Source: Gammaproteobacteria bacterium
GTDB lineage: Bacteria; Pseudomonadota; Gammaproteobacteria; Burkholderiales; Burkholderiaceae_B
Direction of reading: 5' to 3'
Length of the DNA: 64,000 bases
NCBI GenBank assembly: GCA_030832095.1
Contig: JAURJT010000060.1
Location: forward strand, 106,814-170,813
Each line of letters opens with the position of its first letter. The stretch's first letter is position 1. Made by a program: the position numbers and the translations under genes. Of the stretch, positions 1 to 11,815 are shown one piece after another. Under the pieces are notes generated by a model that made no database searches, was not told where the DNA came from, and worked only from the letters and a program-made list of their open reading frames with translations.

Positions 1-611
1 TCAAGTTTGAATTTGCTGATGAGTTCGCGGCCCAATTGGCCACGTGCGCCCTCAGCAAAAATCGTATATTTCGCCAACAGCTCCATGCCTTGCTGGTACT
101 GATCGGTAGGTTGGCCATCACGCCCAACACCCATGTCGCCCGTGGCCACGCCACGCACCGCGCCTTGCTCGTTGTACAGAATCTCTGCCGCAGCAAAGCC
201 CGGAAATATTTCAACACCTAGCGCCTCGGCTTGTTCGCCCAGCCAGCGTGCAACTTTACCTAAGCTGACGATGTAGTTGCCATGATTTTGAAAGCACTCG
301 GGCAGCAGCCACTCGGGGGTTTTGCGTGCACCCGTTTCGCTTAAAAACAAAAACTCGTCTTCTTTGACCGGGGTGTCAAGTGGCGCACCCATGTTTTTCC
401 AGTCAGGAAACAACTCGGTCATTGCCTGCGGATCCATGACAGCACCCGACAAAATGTGTGCACCAATTTCGCTGCCTTTTTCAAGCACGCAAACCGAAAT
501 GTCATGGCTGCGCTCTGCGGCGAGTTGCTTGAGGCGAATCGCCGTGGCTAACCCGCCCGGACCTCCACCTACCACGACAACGTCGTATTCCATCGATTCG
601 CGTGCTGACAT
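1..611 (-). CDS. Electron transfer flavoprotein-ubiquinone oxidoreductase, 5' part only
   Basis: This is the N-terminal ~203 residues of ETF-QO, the membrane-associated FAD/4Fe-4S enzyme that passes electrons from acyl-CoA dehydrogenases, via ETF, to ubiquinone. The gene runs off the left edge of the window. The start reads MSARESMEYDVVVVGGGPGG, which contains the GxGxxG-type FAD-binding loop, followed by an 'EKGSEIGAHILSGAV' segment typical of the family. The start at 611 is supported by a GGGAGAC ribosome-binding site just upstream. The iron-sulfur C-terminal domain lies outside the window. The neighbouring thioesterase and CoA-transferase genes fit a fatty-acid or ketone-body oxidation context. 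Confidence 0.9.
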   Translation of the reverse strand, partial: MSARESMEYDVVVVGGGPGGLATAIRLKQLAAERSHDISVCVLEKGSEIGAHILSGAVMDPQAMTELFPDWKNMGAPLDTPVKEDEFLFLSETGARKTPEWLLPECFQNHGNYIVSLGKVARWLGEQAEALGVEIFPGFAAAEILYNEQGAVRGVATGDMGVGRDGQPTDQYQQGMELLAKYTIFAEGARGQLGRELISKFKL

Positions 612-753
612 AAGAGTCTCCCTGCTTCAAAGGTATGATGTTTATTTGCTGTAGCGATTGTATTGCACAGGGGCGCACGGTGTCGTGGCGCGGGCCTTGC
701 AAACTCGTGAACAGCGCCTTTTGCAATGCATGGCATGATTTTTGGAGAAGTGT

Positions 754-1197
754 GTGGCAGGCTCTGAACCCCAAACCCTGATGGTGGGCGATATTTACGA
801 TTTAGATATCCCGATGCGCTGGTCTGATGCTGACGCCTTGGCACATCTGAATAATTGCAATTATTTCCGCTATATGGAAGAAGGGCGTTTAAAGATGTTC
901 TACGAGGGCCAGGCGCCCCAGTCAACGCGCTACGGACCTGTGGTGGTGCACTGCTCGTGTGATTTTAAAAAAGCGATTACCTACCCGGCAACCGTACGAG
1001 TCAGCCACCGCGTCGTGAGTATTGGCCGCTCAAGCCTTGAGCAGACGGTTGATATTTCGGTGGTCTACCCCGACCGCCTTGAGTTGTGCGCGCAAGGTAA
1101 GTCGGTGATGGTCTGGATGGATTTTGAACTCAATAAATCGCATCCTTGGCCCGCCGAGGTATTGCAAGCTTTGGCAAAGCCGATAAATCGTCGATAA
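754..1197 (+). CDS. Acyl-CoA thioesterase, 4HBT hotdog fold
   Basis: A protein of about 147 residues of the 4-hydroxybenzoyl-CoA thioesterase/YbgC superfamily, expected to hydrolyse acyl-CoA thioesters. The motif RWSDADALAHLNNCNYFRY near the N terminus matches the family's D-x-x-G/A-H-x-N-N-x-x-Y catalytic segment, and the length is normal for a single hotdog domain. I place the start at GTG 754 because GGAGAAG lies at the right distance; TTG 742 and ATG 781 are alternatives. It is divergent from the ETF-QO gene and stands 35 bp before scoA. The substrate cannot be told from sequence. Confidence 0.75.
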   Translation: MAGSEPQTLMVGDIYDLDIPMRWSDADALAHLNNCNYFRYMEEGRLKMFYEGQAPQSTRYGPVVVHCSCDFKKAITYPATVRVSHRVVSIGRSSLEQTVDISVVYPDRLELCAQGKSVMVWMDFELNKSHPWPAEVLQALAKPINRR

Positions 1198-1232
1198 TCT
1201 GGTCAACAAGTGCATACTCAGGAGTCTGTTGA

Positions 1233-1934
1233 ATGAATAAACTCTATCCCAGTGCCACCGAGGCACTGAAAGATATCCTTAAAGACGGGCAAACGCTCGG
1301 CGTGGGTGGTTTCGGCCTATGTGGTATCCCCGAGGCCCTGATCGCTGCGGTGCGCGACCTAGGTGTACAAAATCTCACCTGCATCAGTAACAATGCCGGC
1401 GTCGATGGTTTTGGCTTGGGCATGTTGCTGCAAACCCGTCAGGTTAAAAAGATGATCGCCTCGTATGTGGGCGAAAACAAAGAGTTTGAGCGCCAATTTT
1501 TGGCCGGCGAACTTGAGCTTGAGTTCACCCCTCAAGGTACGTTGGCCGAACGCTTGCGCGCCGGCGGCGCTGGCATACCGGCCTTCTTTACCCGTACCGG
1601 TGTAGGCACCGTGGTGGCAGATGGCAAAGAAATCCGTGAGTTCGATGGTGAAAAGTACGTCATGGAGCGCGCCTTAGTGCCCGAGATCTCTTTGGTCAAA
1701 GCCTACATCGCTGATCGAAGCGGTAATTTGATTTTTCATAAAACCGCGCGCAACTTTAATCCGCCGGTGGCACAGGCAGGCAAACTCACCGTTGTTGAGG
1801 TTGAAAAAGTCGTTGAGTTGGGTGAACTCGAGCCTGAACAAATTCATCTGCCCGGCATTTACGTGCATCGCATTGTGGTCAATGCGACCCCTGAAAAACG
1901 CATCGAACAACGCACCGTTCGCGCGGCGAACTAA
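1233..1934 (+). CDS. scoA: 3-oxoacid CoA-transferase subunit A
   Basis: Alpha subunit (233 aa) of succinyl-CoA:3-ketoacid CoA-transferase, which moves CoA from succinyl-CoA to acetoacetate or a related 3-oxoacid. The glycine-rich signature GVGGFGLCGIPEALI (residues ~23-37) is the CoA-transferase family I signature 1. An AGGAG box precedes the ATG. The beta subunit follows 12 bp downstream with its own AAGGAG, so the two are one transcription unit. Exact substrate preference (acetoacetate versus other 3-oxoacids) is inferred from the family only. Confidence 0.9.
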   Translation: MNKLYPSATEALKDILKDGQTLGVGGFGLCGIPEALIAAVRDLGVQNLTCISNNAGVDGFGLGMLLQTRQVKKMIASYVGENKEFERQFLAGELELEFTPQGTLAERLRAGGAGIPAFFTRTGVGTVVADGKEIREFDGEKYVMERALVPEISLVKAYIADRSGNLIFHKTARNFNPPVAQAGKLTVVEVEKVVELGELEPEQIHLPGIYVHRIVVNATPEKRIEQRTVRAAN

Positions 1935-1946
1935 GGAGCAATCAAC

Positions 1947-2600
1947 ATGGCATGGACTCGTGACGAAATGGCCGCACGCGCGGCACGTGAATTACAAGAT
2001 GGTTTTTATGTGAATCTGGGCATTGGTTTGCCTACCTTGGTGGCAAACCATGTCCCTAAGGGGATTGAGGTGTGGTTGCAGTCAGAAAATGGCTTGCTCG
2101 GCATTGGGCCGTTTCCGCTTGAAAGCGAAGTCGACGCTGACATGATTAATGCCGGTAAGCAAACGGTCACGACCATTCCTGGTTCGTCGATTTTTTCGTC
2201 GGCAGATTCGTTTGCCATGATTCGCGGCGGCAAAATTAATTTGGCCATTCTGGGTGCCATGCAGGTGTCCGAAACCGGTGACCTTGCAAACTGGATGATC
2301 CCAGGCAAGATGGTGAAGGGGATGGGCGGGGCAATGGACTTAGTCGCGGGTGTTGGTCGCGTCATTGTTTTAATGGAGCATGTGGCCCGCAAAAAAGATG
2401 GCACGGTCGACATGAAACTGTTGCCCAAGTGCAATTTGCCCTTAACAGGCGTGGGGGTGATTGATATGGTCATCACCGATATGGGCGTGTTTGAAATCAC
2501 GCCAAACGGCCTCAAGTTGCTTGAGCTGGCGCCTGGAGTGACTGTAGCTGAAGTTCAAGAGCACACGGCTGCTAAACTTGACGTTTCACTGGTTGCTTAA
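1947..2600 (+). CDS. scoB: 3-oxoacid CoA-transferase subunit B
   Basis: Beta subunit (217 aa) of the CoA-transferase. It carries the [10 protein letters not shown] motif (residues ~47-56), in which the glutamate is the catalytic residue that forms the glutamyl-CoA thioester intermediate in this family. The length and the split A/B arrangement match bacterial ScoAB. The start ATG 1947 has an AAGGAG box. Together with scoA it should link ketone-body or beta-ketoacid pools to the TCA cycle. Confidence 0.9.
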   Translation: MAWTRDEMAARAARELQDGFYVNLGIGLPTLVANHVPKGIEVWLQSENGLLGIGPFPLESEVDADMINAGKQTVTTIPGSSIFSSADSFAMIRGGKINLAILGAMQVSETGDLANWMIPGKMVKGMGGAMDLVAGVGRVIVLMEHVARKKDGTVDMKLLPKCNLPLTGVGVIDMVITDMGVFEITPNGLKLLELAPGVTVAEVQEHTAAKLDVSLVA

Positions 2601-2780
2601 GCCTGCTGGTTCGCGTAAATCCGCCAAGGTTGACTGACAAAATCTGGCGGGTTTATGCTCTCCGAGTTGCGGTACAACGCAACGCCTGCCTCGAAGTCTT
2701 GCGACCGCGCTTGCGCGGTCTGTTTTTGTAATCAGACACACTATCGCGTCGCTCACTTTTGTCATCACAAGGATGTTGGG

Positions 2781-3422
2781 ATGGAATTCTTCAGCTGGCT
2801 GTTAGATTTATTGCTGCACATTGATAAAACAATGTTGCAGTTTATTGAGGCGCACGGCGTATGGATTTATGTCTTGCTTGTGGGGATTATTTTTGCCGAA
2901 ACAGGCTTAGTGTTTATGCCCTTTTTGCCTGGTGATTCTTTGTTGTTTGTTGCGGGCGCTATTTGTGCGATGGGCAAGATGGATCTTTATCTGTTGATGG
3001 CCCTGTTGACCACGGCGGCGATCGTGGGCGATGCGGTGAACTATTCGGTCGGCCGTTGGTTTGGTGCAGCGTTGATCGCCCGCACCAGCTTGGTCAACGC
3101 TAAGCACATGGCTTACACACAAGGCTTTTACGATCGTTACGGTGGTCAAACTATCATCATTGCGCGCTTTATCCCGCTCGCGCGCACCATGGCGCCCTTT
3201 GTGGCGGGCTTTGCGCGCTTTGATCCCAAGCGTTTCTTGTTTTACAACGTCATCGGCGGTGTGGTGTGGGTGGTATCGCTGACAGTTGCAGGCTACTGGT
3301 TTGGCAATCTGCCTTTCGTGCGTGACAACCTGACACTGGTGATTTTGTTCATTATTTTCTTGTCGATTTTGCCCGGCATCATTGCGGTACTCAAGGCTAA
3401 GTTTGCTCGCCCTTCCAAATGA
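2781..3422 (+). CDS. DedA family membrane protein
   Basis: A 213-residue integral membrane protein of the DedA/SNARE-associated (VTT) family, implicated in lipid-carrier or phospholipid flipping and membrane homeostasis. It shows the FAETGLVFMPFLPGDSLL segment, the conserved G-R-x-x-G helix 'NYSVGRWFG', and the re-entrant 'RFIPLARTMAPFVAG' motif, which is diagnostic. The frame is open from 2655, but ATG 2781 with AAGGA upstream gives the normal family N terminus. The last 15 bp around its stop codon recur at the start of the next gene (see repeat entry). Confidence 0.9.
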   Translation: MEFFSWLLDLLLHIDKTMLQFIEAHGVWIYVLLVGIIFAETGLVFMPFLPGDSLLFVAGAICAMGKMDLYLLMALLTTAAIVGDAVNYSVGRWFGAALIARTSLVNAKHMAYTQGFYDRYGGQTIIIARFIPLARTMAPFVAGFARFDPKRFLFYNVIGGVVWVVSLTVAGYWFGNLPFVRDNLTLVILFIIFLSILPGIIAVLKAKFARPSK

Positions 3423-3514
3423 CCATCAGGGCCTCGGACTCTTCTCTGTTTAGTAGTCTGTTGGTCTTGAGTATTTTGACTTGCCCTTCCAAATGACAAC
3501 ATCCGCCTCGACTC
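3402..3514 (+). repeat. Imperfect direct repeat spanning dedA stop and pepP start
   Basis: Two imperfect ~40-bp copies lie at 3402-3441 and 3475-3514. They share a perfect 15-bp core, GCCCTTCCAAATGAC, at 3409-3423 and 3483-3497. In the first copy the core supplies the dedA stop (AAA TGA); in the second the same bases, read one frame over, supply the ATG of the aminopeptidase gene. No Shine-Dalgarno sequence is visible before that ATG. A short duplication is the simplest explanation. Confidence 0.7.
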
Positions 3515-5310
3515 CGAGTTCCTCTGATTCTCTAGCGGCGCTGCGTGCTGCCATGCACGCGGCCAACGTGCAGGCTTGCTTGGTGCCTTCAGCCGACCCT
3601 CACTTGTCTGAATATTTGCCAGACTACTGGCAACTGCGCCCTTGGTTGACTGGGTTTAGCGGTTCGGTGGGCACGGTTGTGGTGACGCAGGATTTTGCTG
3701 GCCTTTGGGTGGATAGCCGGTATTGGGTGCAAGCCGAGGCCGAGCTCGCAGGTACCGACGTCAGCCTCATGAAAATCGGTGTAGCGACCGACCCTGCCCA
3801 CACCAACTGGTTGGCCGAACAACTCGCTGAGGGTGCGACGGTGGCGGTTGATGGACGCGCCTTGGGTTTGGCTGCGCGCGAGGCATTACTCGCGTTACTC
3901 AAGCCTCGTGGCATCGCGCTAAAACTCGATCTTGATTTGCCTGGGCAATGTTGGCCTGAACGCCCTCCATTGCCCACCGCAGCGGTGCGCGACTTGCCTG
4001 TAGAGATTGCAGGTGCCTCGCGACAAGACAAGCTAGCGCGCGTGCGCGAGGCCATGCTTGAACAAGGTGCTCAGTGGCATTTGATATCCACGCTGGATGA
4101 CGTGGCGTGGCTGTTGAATTTACGAGGCAGTGATGTCTCGTTCAATCCGGTATTTCTGTCGCATGTCTTAATCGGCTTGACCGACGCGCAGTTATTTGTG
4201 TTGCCCGGCAAGGTAGACGCTGCCCTCATCAGCAAACTTGCCGAAGCTCAGGTTTATGTGCGGCCTTATGACATGGTGGCGCAGGTGTTGGCCGAGCTGC
4301 CCGAGCGAGACACGCTGCTGTTCGACCCTGCGCGCACCACCTGCGCGCTGATCGATCGCTTGCGCACGCGCACTGTGCGTAACATGAACCCCAGCACCTT
4401 TTTTAAATCTCAAAAAACAGCCTTCGAACTGAATCATGTACGTCGCGTCATGGAGCAAGATGGCGCAGCCTTGTGTTCGTTTTTTGCCTGGCTCGAACAG
4501 GCCATCGCCTGCAGCGACGCCACACCGCTCAACGAGTTGATGATCGACGAGCGGCTGCTTGCGTTGCGCGCTGAGCAACCAGGCTTTGTCTCACGCAGCT
4601 TTGGCACGATCTCAGCGTTTAATGCCAACGGTGCGATGCCTCATTACCGTCCCACGCAAGCCTCGCATGCACAAATCAAAGGCGATGGTTTGTTACTGAT
4701 CGATTCGGGGGCGCAGTATCTGGGTGGGACCACCGACATTACTCGCGTGGTACCGGTTGGCACGCCGACTGAGCCACAAAAAGACGATTACACGGCCGTG
4801 CTCAAAGCGATGATCGCCTTGTCGCGGTTAAAGTTTCCGCGCGGTGTTGCCTCCCCAATGCTCGATGCTGTCGCACGCGCGCCCTTGTGGGATCGTTTGG
4901 CCGAATACGGCCACGGTACGGGTCACGGGGTGGGGTATTACCTGAATGTGCACGAAGGCCCGCAGGTGATCTCATATCGTGCCGCGCCGGCTCCGCACAC
5001 TGCCATGCAACCGGGCATGATTACCTCGAACGAGCCCGGGCTATATCGGCCGGGTCGTTGGGGCATACGGATCGAAAATCTGGTTTGTAATCAAAGCGCC
5101 GGCGAATCTGAATTTGGCGAGTTTCTCGAGTTCGAGACCCTGACACTGTGCCCGATTGACATGACTTGTATCCAGGTCAGCCAACTTCGCGATGACGAAA
5201 TCGCATGGTTGAACGCCTACCACCAAGAGGTCTGCAGACGCTTGGCGCCCCGTTTGAGTGGTGAAGGTTTGGCTTGGTTGTTGCAGCGCACACGGCCGCT
5301 TACCCGTTAA
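3493..5310 (+). CDS. pepP: Xaa-Pro aminopeptidase (M24B, aminopeptidase P family)
   Basis: A long (~605 aa) M24 metallopeptidase that removes N-terminal residues preceding proline. Two creatinase-like N-terminal domains precede the pita-bread catalytic domain. The metal ligands are visible in order: DSGAQYLGGTTDITR (two Asp), HGTGHGVGYYLNVHEGP (His), NEPGLY (Glu) and EFETLT (Glu). The length matches the long eukaryotic/proteobacterial aminopeptidase P1 class rather than E. coli PepP (~440 aa), so the symbol is provisional. ATG 3493 is chosen from family alignment; it lacks an evident ribosome-binding site, and TTG 3481 is possible. Confidence 0.85.
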   Translation: MTTSASTPSSSDSLAALRAAMHAANVQACLVPSADPHLSEYLPDYWQLRPWLTGFSGSVGTVVVTQDFAGLWVDSRYWVQAEAELAGTDVSLMKIGVATDPAHTNWLAEQLAEGATVAVDGRALGLAAREALLALLKPRGIALKLDLDLPGQCWPERPPLPTAAVRDLPVEIAGASRQDKLARVREAMLEQGAQWHLISTLDDVAWLLNLRGSDVSFNPVFLSHVLIGLTDAQLFVLPGKVDAALISKLAEAQVYVRPYDMVAQVLAELPERDTLLFDPARTTCALIDRLRTRTVRNMNPSTFFKSQKTAFELNHVRRVMEQDGAALCSFFAWLEQAIACSDATPLNELMIDERLLALRAEQPGFVSRSFGTISAFNANGAMPHYRPTQASHAQIKGDGLLLIDSGAQYLGGTTDITRVVPVGTPTEPQKDDYTAVLKAMIALSRLKFPRGVASPMLDAVARAPLWDRLAEYGHGTGHGVGYYLNVHEGPQVISYRAAPAPHTAMQPGMITSNEPGLYRPGRWGIRIENLVCNQSAGESEFGEFLEFETLTLCPIDMTCIQVSQLRDDEIAWLNAYHQEVCRRLAPRLSGEGLAWLLQRTRPLTR

Positions 5311-5381
5311 GTCGGTCATCCGGTTGGCGGCGATTTACGTCGATGTCCAGACGTAGTTCCCGCAAAGGTCACGCGTGCGGC

Positions 5382-7077
<1,696 letters not shown>

Positions 7078-7078
<1 letters not shown>

Positions 7079-7929
7079 TGAAGCTCTGCGGTTTTGACAT
7101 TGGGTTAACCCAGCCTTTTTTTCTGATTGCGGGGCCATGCGTGATCGAGTCGCGTCAAATGGCCTTCGATACTGCAGGTCGCCTGTGCGAAATCACGACC
7201 GCCTTGGGGGTCCCTTTCATCTACAAAAGTTCGTTTGATAAAGCCAACCGAAGCTCGGGGGCGTCGTACCGTGGGCCCGGCATGGATGAGGGCTTGCAAA
7301 TTTTGTCAGACGTGCGTGCGCACTTTAAGGTGCCAGTGTTAACCGATGTGCATGATAAAGACCAGGTGACTCAAGTAGCGGCGGTGGTTGATGTGCTGCA
7401 GACCCCTGCGTTTTTATGTCGACAAACCGACTTTATCGAGGCTTGCGCAGCGAGCGGCAAGCCAGTCAATATTAAAAAAGGCCAGTTTTTAGCGCCCCAC
7501 GATATGTTGCAGGTGGTCACCAAAGCACGCCTGGCCGCGCAAAAAGCCGGCGTCCCCGAAGATATTATGGTGTGCGAACGGGGGGTCTCGTTTGGCTATA
7601 ACAATTTAGTGTCTGACATGCGTTCGCTCGCCATCATGCGTGAAACTCAATGCCCAGTCGTCTTCGATGCCACCCATTCGGTGCAGTTGCCCGGCGGGCA
7701 GGGCACGTCGTCAGGCGGGCAACGAGAATTCGTGCCTGTATTGGCGCGTGCGGCAGTGGCCGCGGGCGTCTCTGGCCTGTTCATGGAAACTCATCCTAAT
7801 CCAGCGCAAGCGCTCTCTGATGGGCCCAACGCTGTGCCGCTTGACCAAATGAAAGACCTGCTTTCCACCCTGATTGATTTAGATCGGGTCGTGAAGCGAC
7901 ACGGCTTTCTTGAGTCGCGTTTTGTTTAA
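7078..7929 (+). CDS. kdsA: 3-deoxy-8-phosphooctulonate (KDO-8-P) synthase
   Basis: Condenses phosphoenolpyruvate with arabinose-5-phosphate to KDO-8-phosphate for the inner core of lipopolysaccharide (283 aa). The '[12 protein letters not shown]' start and the '[13 protein letters not shown]' segment are diagnostic of KdsA against DAHP synthase. GTG 7075 precedes ATG 7078; I use the ATG, which overlaps the pyrG stop. It sits between pyrG and eno, the standard betaproteobacterial order. Cytoplasmic. Confidence 0.96.
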
Positions 7930-9252
<1,323 letters not shown>

Positions 9253-9313
9253 ATTTTGCGCGAATGGCTTGCCTGACGGGCGTTTTTAGCCTTTTTGGCA
9301 AGTGCGAGGTGGT

Positions 9314-9676
9314 ATGCGTCTTTTGCTATTGGTGCTGGTCGCGCTCGCTGGTCTGATCCAATATCCTTTGTGGATGGGTCGGGGTGGCTGGCTGTCTGTC
9401 TGGGATATGCAAGAGCATGTTGCCTCCCAACGCTCAATCAATGACGGTTTACGCGCGCGTAACGTCGCGTTGTTGGCTGAGGTTGACGATTTACGAACGG
9501 GTACCGAGGCGGCCGAAGAGCGGGCCCGCGCCGAACTCGGTATGATGCGGCAGGGTGAGTTATTTGTTCAGGTGTTGCCTCTTGATGTGAAACCCCCCGA
9601 AATTAAGCCTTCAACCAAGCCTCAACGACCTGCGGCGCCGGCGTCAACTGTCAAACCTGCCACTTACACGCGGTAA
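9314..9676 (+). CDS. ftsB: Cell division protein FtsB
   Basis: A 120-residue bitopic inner-membrane septum protein that forms the FtsQ-FtsB-FtsL complex. It has one N-terminal membrane helix (MRLLLLVLVALAGLIQYPLW), then a coiled-coil region rich in Glu, Asn and Leu, and the 'AEERARAELGMMRQGE' block typical of FtsB. A proline/lysine-rich tail follows. ATG 9314 is preferred over GTG 9302 because the membrane helix then begins at residue 2, as in homologs. Position right after eno is the usual one. Confidence 0.92.
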   Translation: MRLLLLVLVALAGLIQYPLWMGRGGWLSVWDMQEHVASQRSINDGLRARNVALLAEVDDLRTGTEAAEERARAELGMMRQGELFVQVLPLDVKPPEIKPSTKPQRPAAPASTVKPATYTR

Positions 9677-9712
9677 TCCGCACCATCGGTTTTGTGAACT
9701 GTCAGTCTCAGG

Positions 9713-10504
9713 TTACTGCGCGCAGCACAGCAAGACCCCGCATAGATTGTCTTTGTCTAACGTTTGCTGAAAAGAACCCAAGGTCGAGTGCTTGGTTGGC
9801 TGTGTTTGCTCTGTGGTTGAGTAGAACCTAGCTTTGGGCGTTGACGTTGCCCTAGACTGAGTGAGAGTCTGCGTGAGAGTCGGTTGCAGATTGAACTGGT
9901 GCGCAGACGTTTGCGTGACACCCGTAAGCACCCTTTTTGAGCCATGCTCAGTCTTGCTAGCGTGAAGCACCACCCTGCGGCTGAGTGGCATTGCCACTAA
10001 ACCTTGCTGTCTGGCCTTCGCCGCGAGCCTGTCGGGCTTTGCGCTCAGCCAACGAGCGCTTTGCCGAAGTGCTTGACGCAACCACGAGTGCCTTGGCTCG
10101 TACAGGTATATCAAATCTAACTGCATGATTCGACGGTCGTGTGGGTGCGCACCTTGGCTTGTTAGGTCAGTGAGGTCGAGCTGCCACAGCGGCAACGCGT
10201 AGAGTCGTTCATAGCGCGCAATGGTGGCCTCTAACCGAGCCAGGGCGCTGGCGTATTGGCCCGCAGGCAGAAAAAGGGGGGTGAGCGCCTGCGTCAAGGC
10301 CTGGTTGACTTTGTCGTGATCGGCTGCAGTGATGCTCGCCTTGCGCCCCGCCTCTTGCAAGGCCAGACTAATCAGCTGCTTGCTCTGGTGCGCGTGTACC
10401 AGCTCGATCCCTAGCAAGCACACTAGTACAACTGGCACGATGGCCAAGCTTGCCTCGAGGGCGCTGGCGCCACGTTGCTGAGAGAGTTTGGTCCACATCC
10501 GCAT
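9713..10504 (-). CDS. TadE-like pilus-assembly protein, orphan
   Basis: A 263-residue protein whose N terminus, QQRGASALEASLAIVPVV, fits the TadE/prepilin-like processing and hydrophobic segment: Gly just before the helix, a Glu five residues later, then one membrane helix. The remaining ~220 residues are soluble, Thr/Gln-rich towards the end, and finish with a Cys cluster (CGVLLCCAQ). No other Tad or type II secretion gene is near. It is convergent with ftsB, 36 bp away. The start may be the second ATG at 10498; neither has a clear ribosome-binding site. Function beyond family is unknown. Confidence 0.6.
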   Translation of the reverse strand: MRMWTKLSQQRGASALEASLAIVPVVLVCLLGIELVHAHQSKQLISLALQEAGRKASITAADHDKVNQALTQALTPLFLPAGQYASALARLEATIARYERLYALPLWQLDLTDLTSQGAHPHDRRIMQLDLIYLYEPRHSWLRQALRQSARWLSAKPDRLAAKARQQGLVAMPLSRRVVLHASKTEHGSKRVLTGVTQTSAHQFNLQPTLTQTLTQSRATSTPKARFYSTTEQTQPTKHSTLGSFQQTLDKDNLCGVLLCCAQ

Positions 10505-10603
10505 GACGCGCAGTTTGAGCGTGACTGGTGAAACTGTCGATTCGGTGAACTACGCACGCGGGTGCGGCGGGTTAAACTATTGCGGTCTCCACAAAGGATT
10601 GTC

Positions 10604-11806
10604 ATGAATTCGTCTAATGCGTCGTTTCCTTATTTTCCTGGTATCCGTTTGTTGCACTCGCCTGGGCCGTCTAATGTTCCTAAAGCAGTGCTCGATGCAC
10701 TCACGAGGCAACCGATCGATATGGGAGACCCACGCGTAGATGCCTGTGTTGACGCCTGTGAGCGAGGCTTGCAGGGCATACTGAACACAGCAAGCGCAGA
10801 CATATTTTTGTATGCGGCCAATGGCCATGGCGTATGGGAAGCCATGATTGTGAATCTATTGGCACCTGGTCAAAAAGTATTGATTCCAGGCACCGGCCAT
10901 TTTTCTGATTCATGGGCGTTGATGGCCGAAGCAATGGGCGCAGTCATTGTACGTACCCCATATATCGAAGGTCAGCCGATTGACCCCGCGGTCGTCGAGC
11001 AAGCTCTGCGTGATGACACTCAACACGAAATCGTAGCGGTCTTTGCTGTGCACACCGACACCGCGAGTAGTACAACAAGCGACATGCCCGCGTTGCGTCG
11101 CGCCATCGATCAGGCCAAGCACCCCGCACTGTTTGTGGTTGATGTTGTGGCTTCGTTGGGAGCGATCCCTTTTTACATGGATCAATGGGGCGTAAATGCC
11201 GTGATTGGTGCCTCGCAAAAGGGCTTGATGTGCCCCCCAGGCGTTGGCTTTTGCGCCGCCGATGAGCGTGCAATGCAAGTCTGTGCCAATAACCCTGCGC
11301 CACGTTTTTATTGGGATTGGATGCGTCGTCGCAAGGGGCCTTCTTACAGCCGTTTTTGCGGAACCGCCCCTCAAAATTTACTGTTTGGCCTTGAAGCCGC
11401 CTTTGGCTTGATCGAGCAAGAGGGTCTGGCACAAGTACACGCGCGCCATCAGCGCCTTGCTGGGGCCGTGCACGCAGCAGTTCAAGCGTGGTCTGAGGCT
11501 GGGCAGGTGCAGTTTTTATGTCAAGTGCCGCAGGCACGCTCTGCTTCGGTGACCGCAGTGTTGGTTGGCTCAGGCATTGATCCCGAATTGATCCGCAGTA
11601 CAGCGCGCGAAAAATATCAAGTGCTTATTGCTGGGGGATTAGGGCCGTTTGCCGGCCGAGTCTTCCGAATTGGTCACTTGGGTGATTTAAATCCAGCCAT
11701 GATCCTGGGCTGTTTGGCTGGCGTCGAGGCTGCCATGCAAAGTCTTGGTATCGATGTTGGCTCAAAGGGCGTGCGCAGCGCCGTTGAGTACCTTGCTAAA
11801 ACTTAA
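10604..11806 (+). CDS. Class V aminotransferase, serine-glyoxylate type
   Basis: A PLP-dependent transaminase (400 aa) of the alanine/serine-glyoxylate aminotransferase group. The start 'LLHSPGPSNVPKAVLDAL' matches the family N terminus (PGPxxVP). The PLP-binding lysine lies in GASQKGLMCPPG, and 'FVVDVVASLGAIPF' carries the Asp that contacts the PLP ring nitrogen. ATG 10604 has AAAGGA upstream; an in-frame codon at 10562 is less likely. The physiological substrate pair (serine or alanine with glyoxylate) is inferred from the family. The histidine-kinase gene starts 9 bp after its stop. Confidence 0.87.
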   Translation: MNSSNASFPYFPGIRLLHSPGPSNVPKAVLDALTRQPIDMGDPRVDACVDACERGLQGILNTASADIFLYAANGHGVWEAMIVNLLAPGQKVLIPGTGHFSDSWALMAEAMGAVIVRTPYIEGQPIDPAVVEQALRDDTQHEIVAVFAVHTDTASSTTSDMPALRRAIDQAKHPALFVVDVVASLGAIPFYMDQWGVNAVIGASQKGLMCPPGVGFCAADERAMQVCANNPAPRFYWDWMRRRKGPSYSRFCGTAPQNLLFGLEAAFGLIEQEGLAQVHARHQRLAGAVHAAVQAWSEAGQVQFLCQVPQARSASVTAVLVGSGIDPELIRSTAREKYQVLIAGGLGPFAGRVFRIGHLGDLNPAMILGCLAGVEAAMQSLGIDVGSKGVRSAVEYLAKT

Positions 11807-11815
11807 GGCGTAGCT

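Noticed and set aside
2006..2515. 169-codon frame on the minus strand inside scoB
   Set aside because: Antisense shadow of a confidently identified gene; the translation shows no domain and depends on the codon pattern of scoB.
9269..9302. Possible terminator between eno and ftsB
   Set aside because: Only six-base arms (CTTGCC/GGCAAG) with a long loop and the T-run inside it; it does not fit an intrinsic terminator, and ftsB probably shares the eno transcript.
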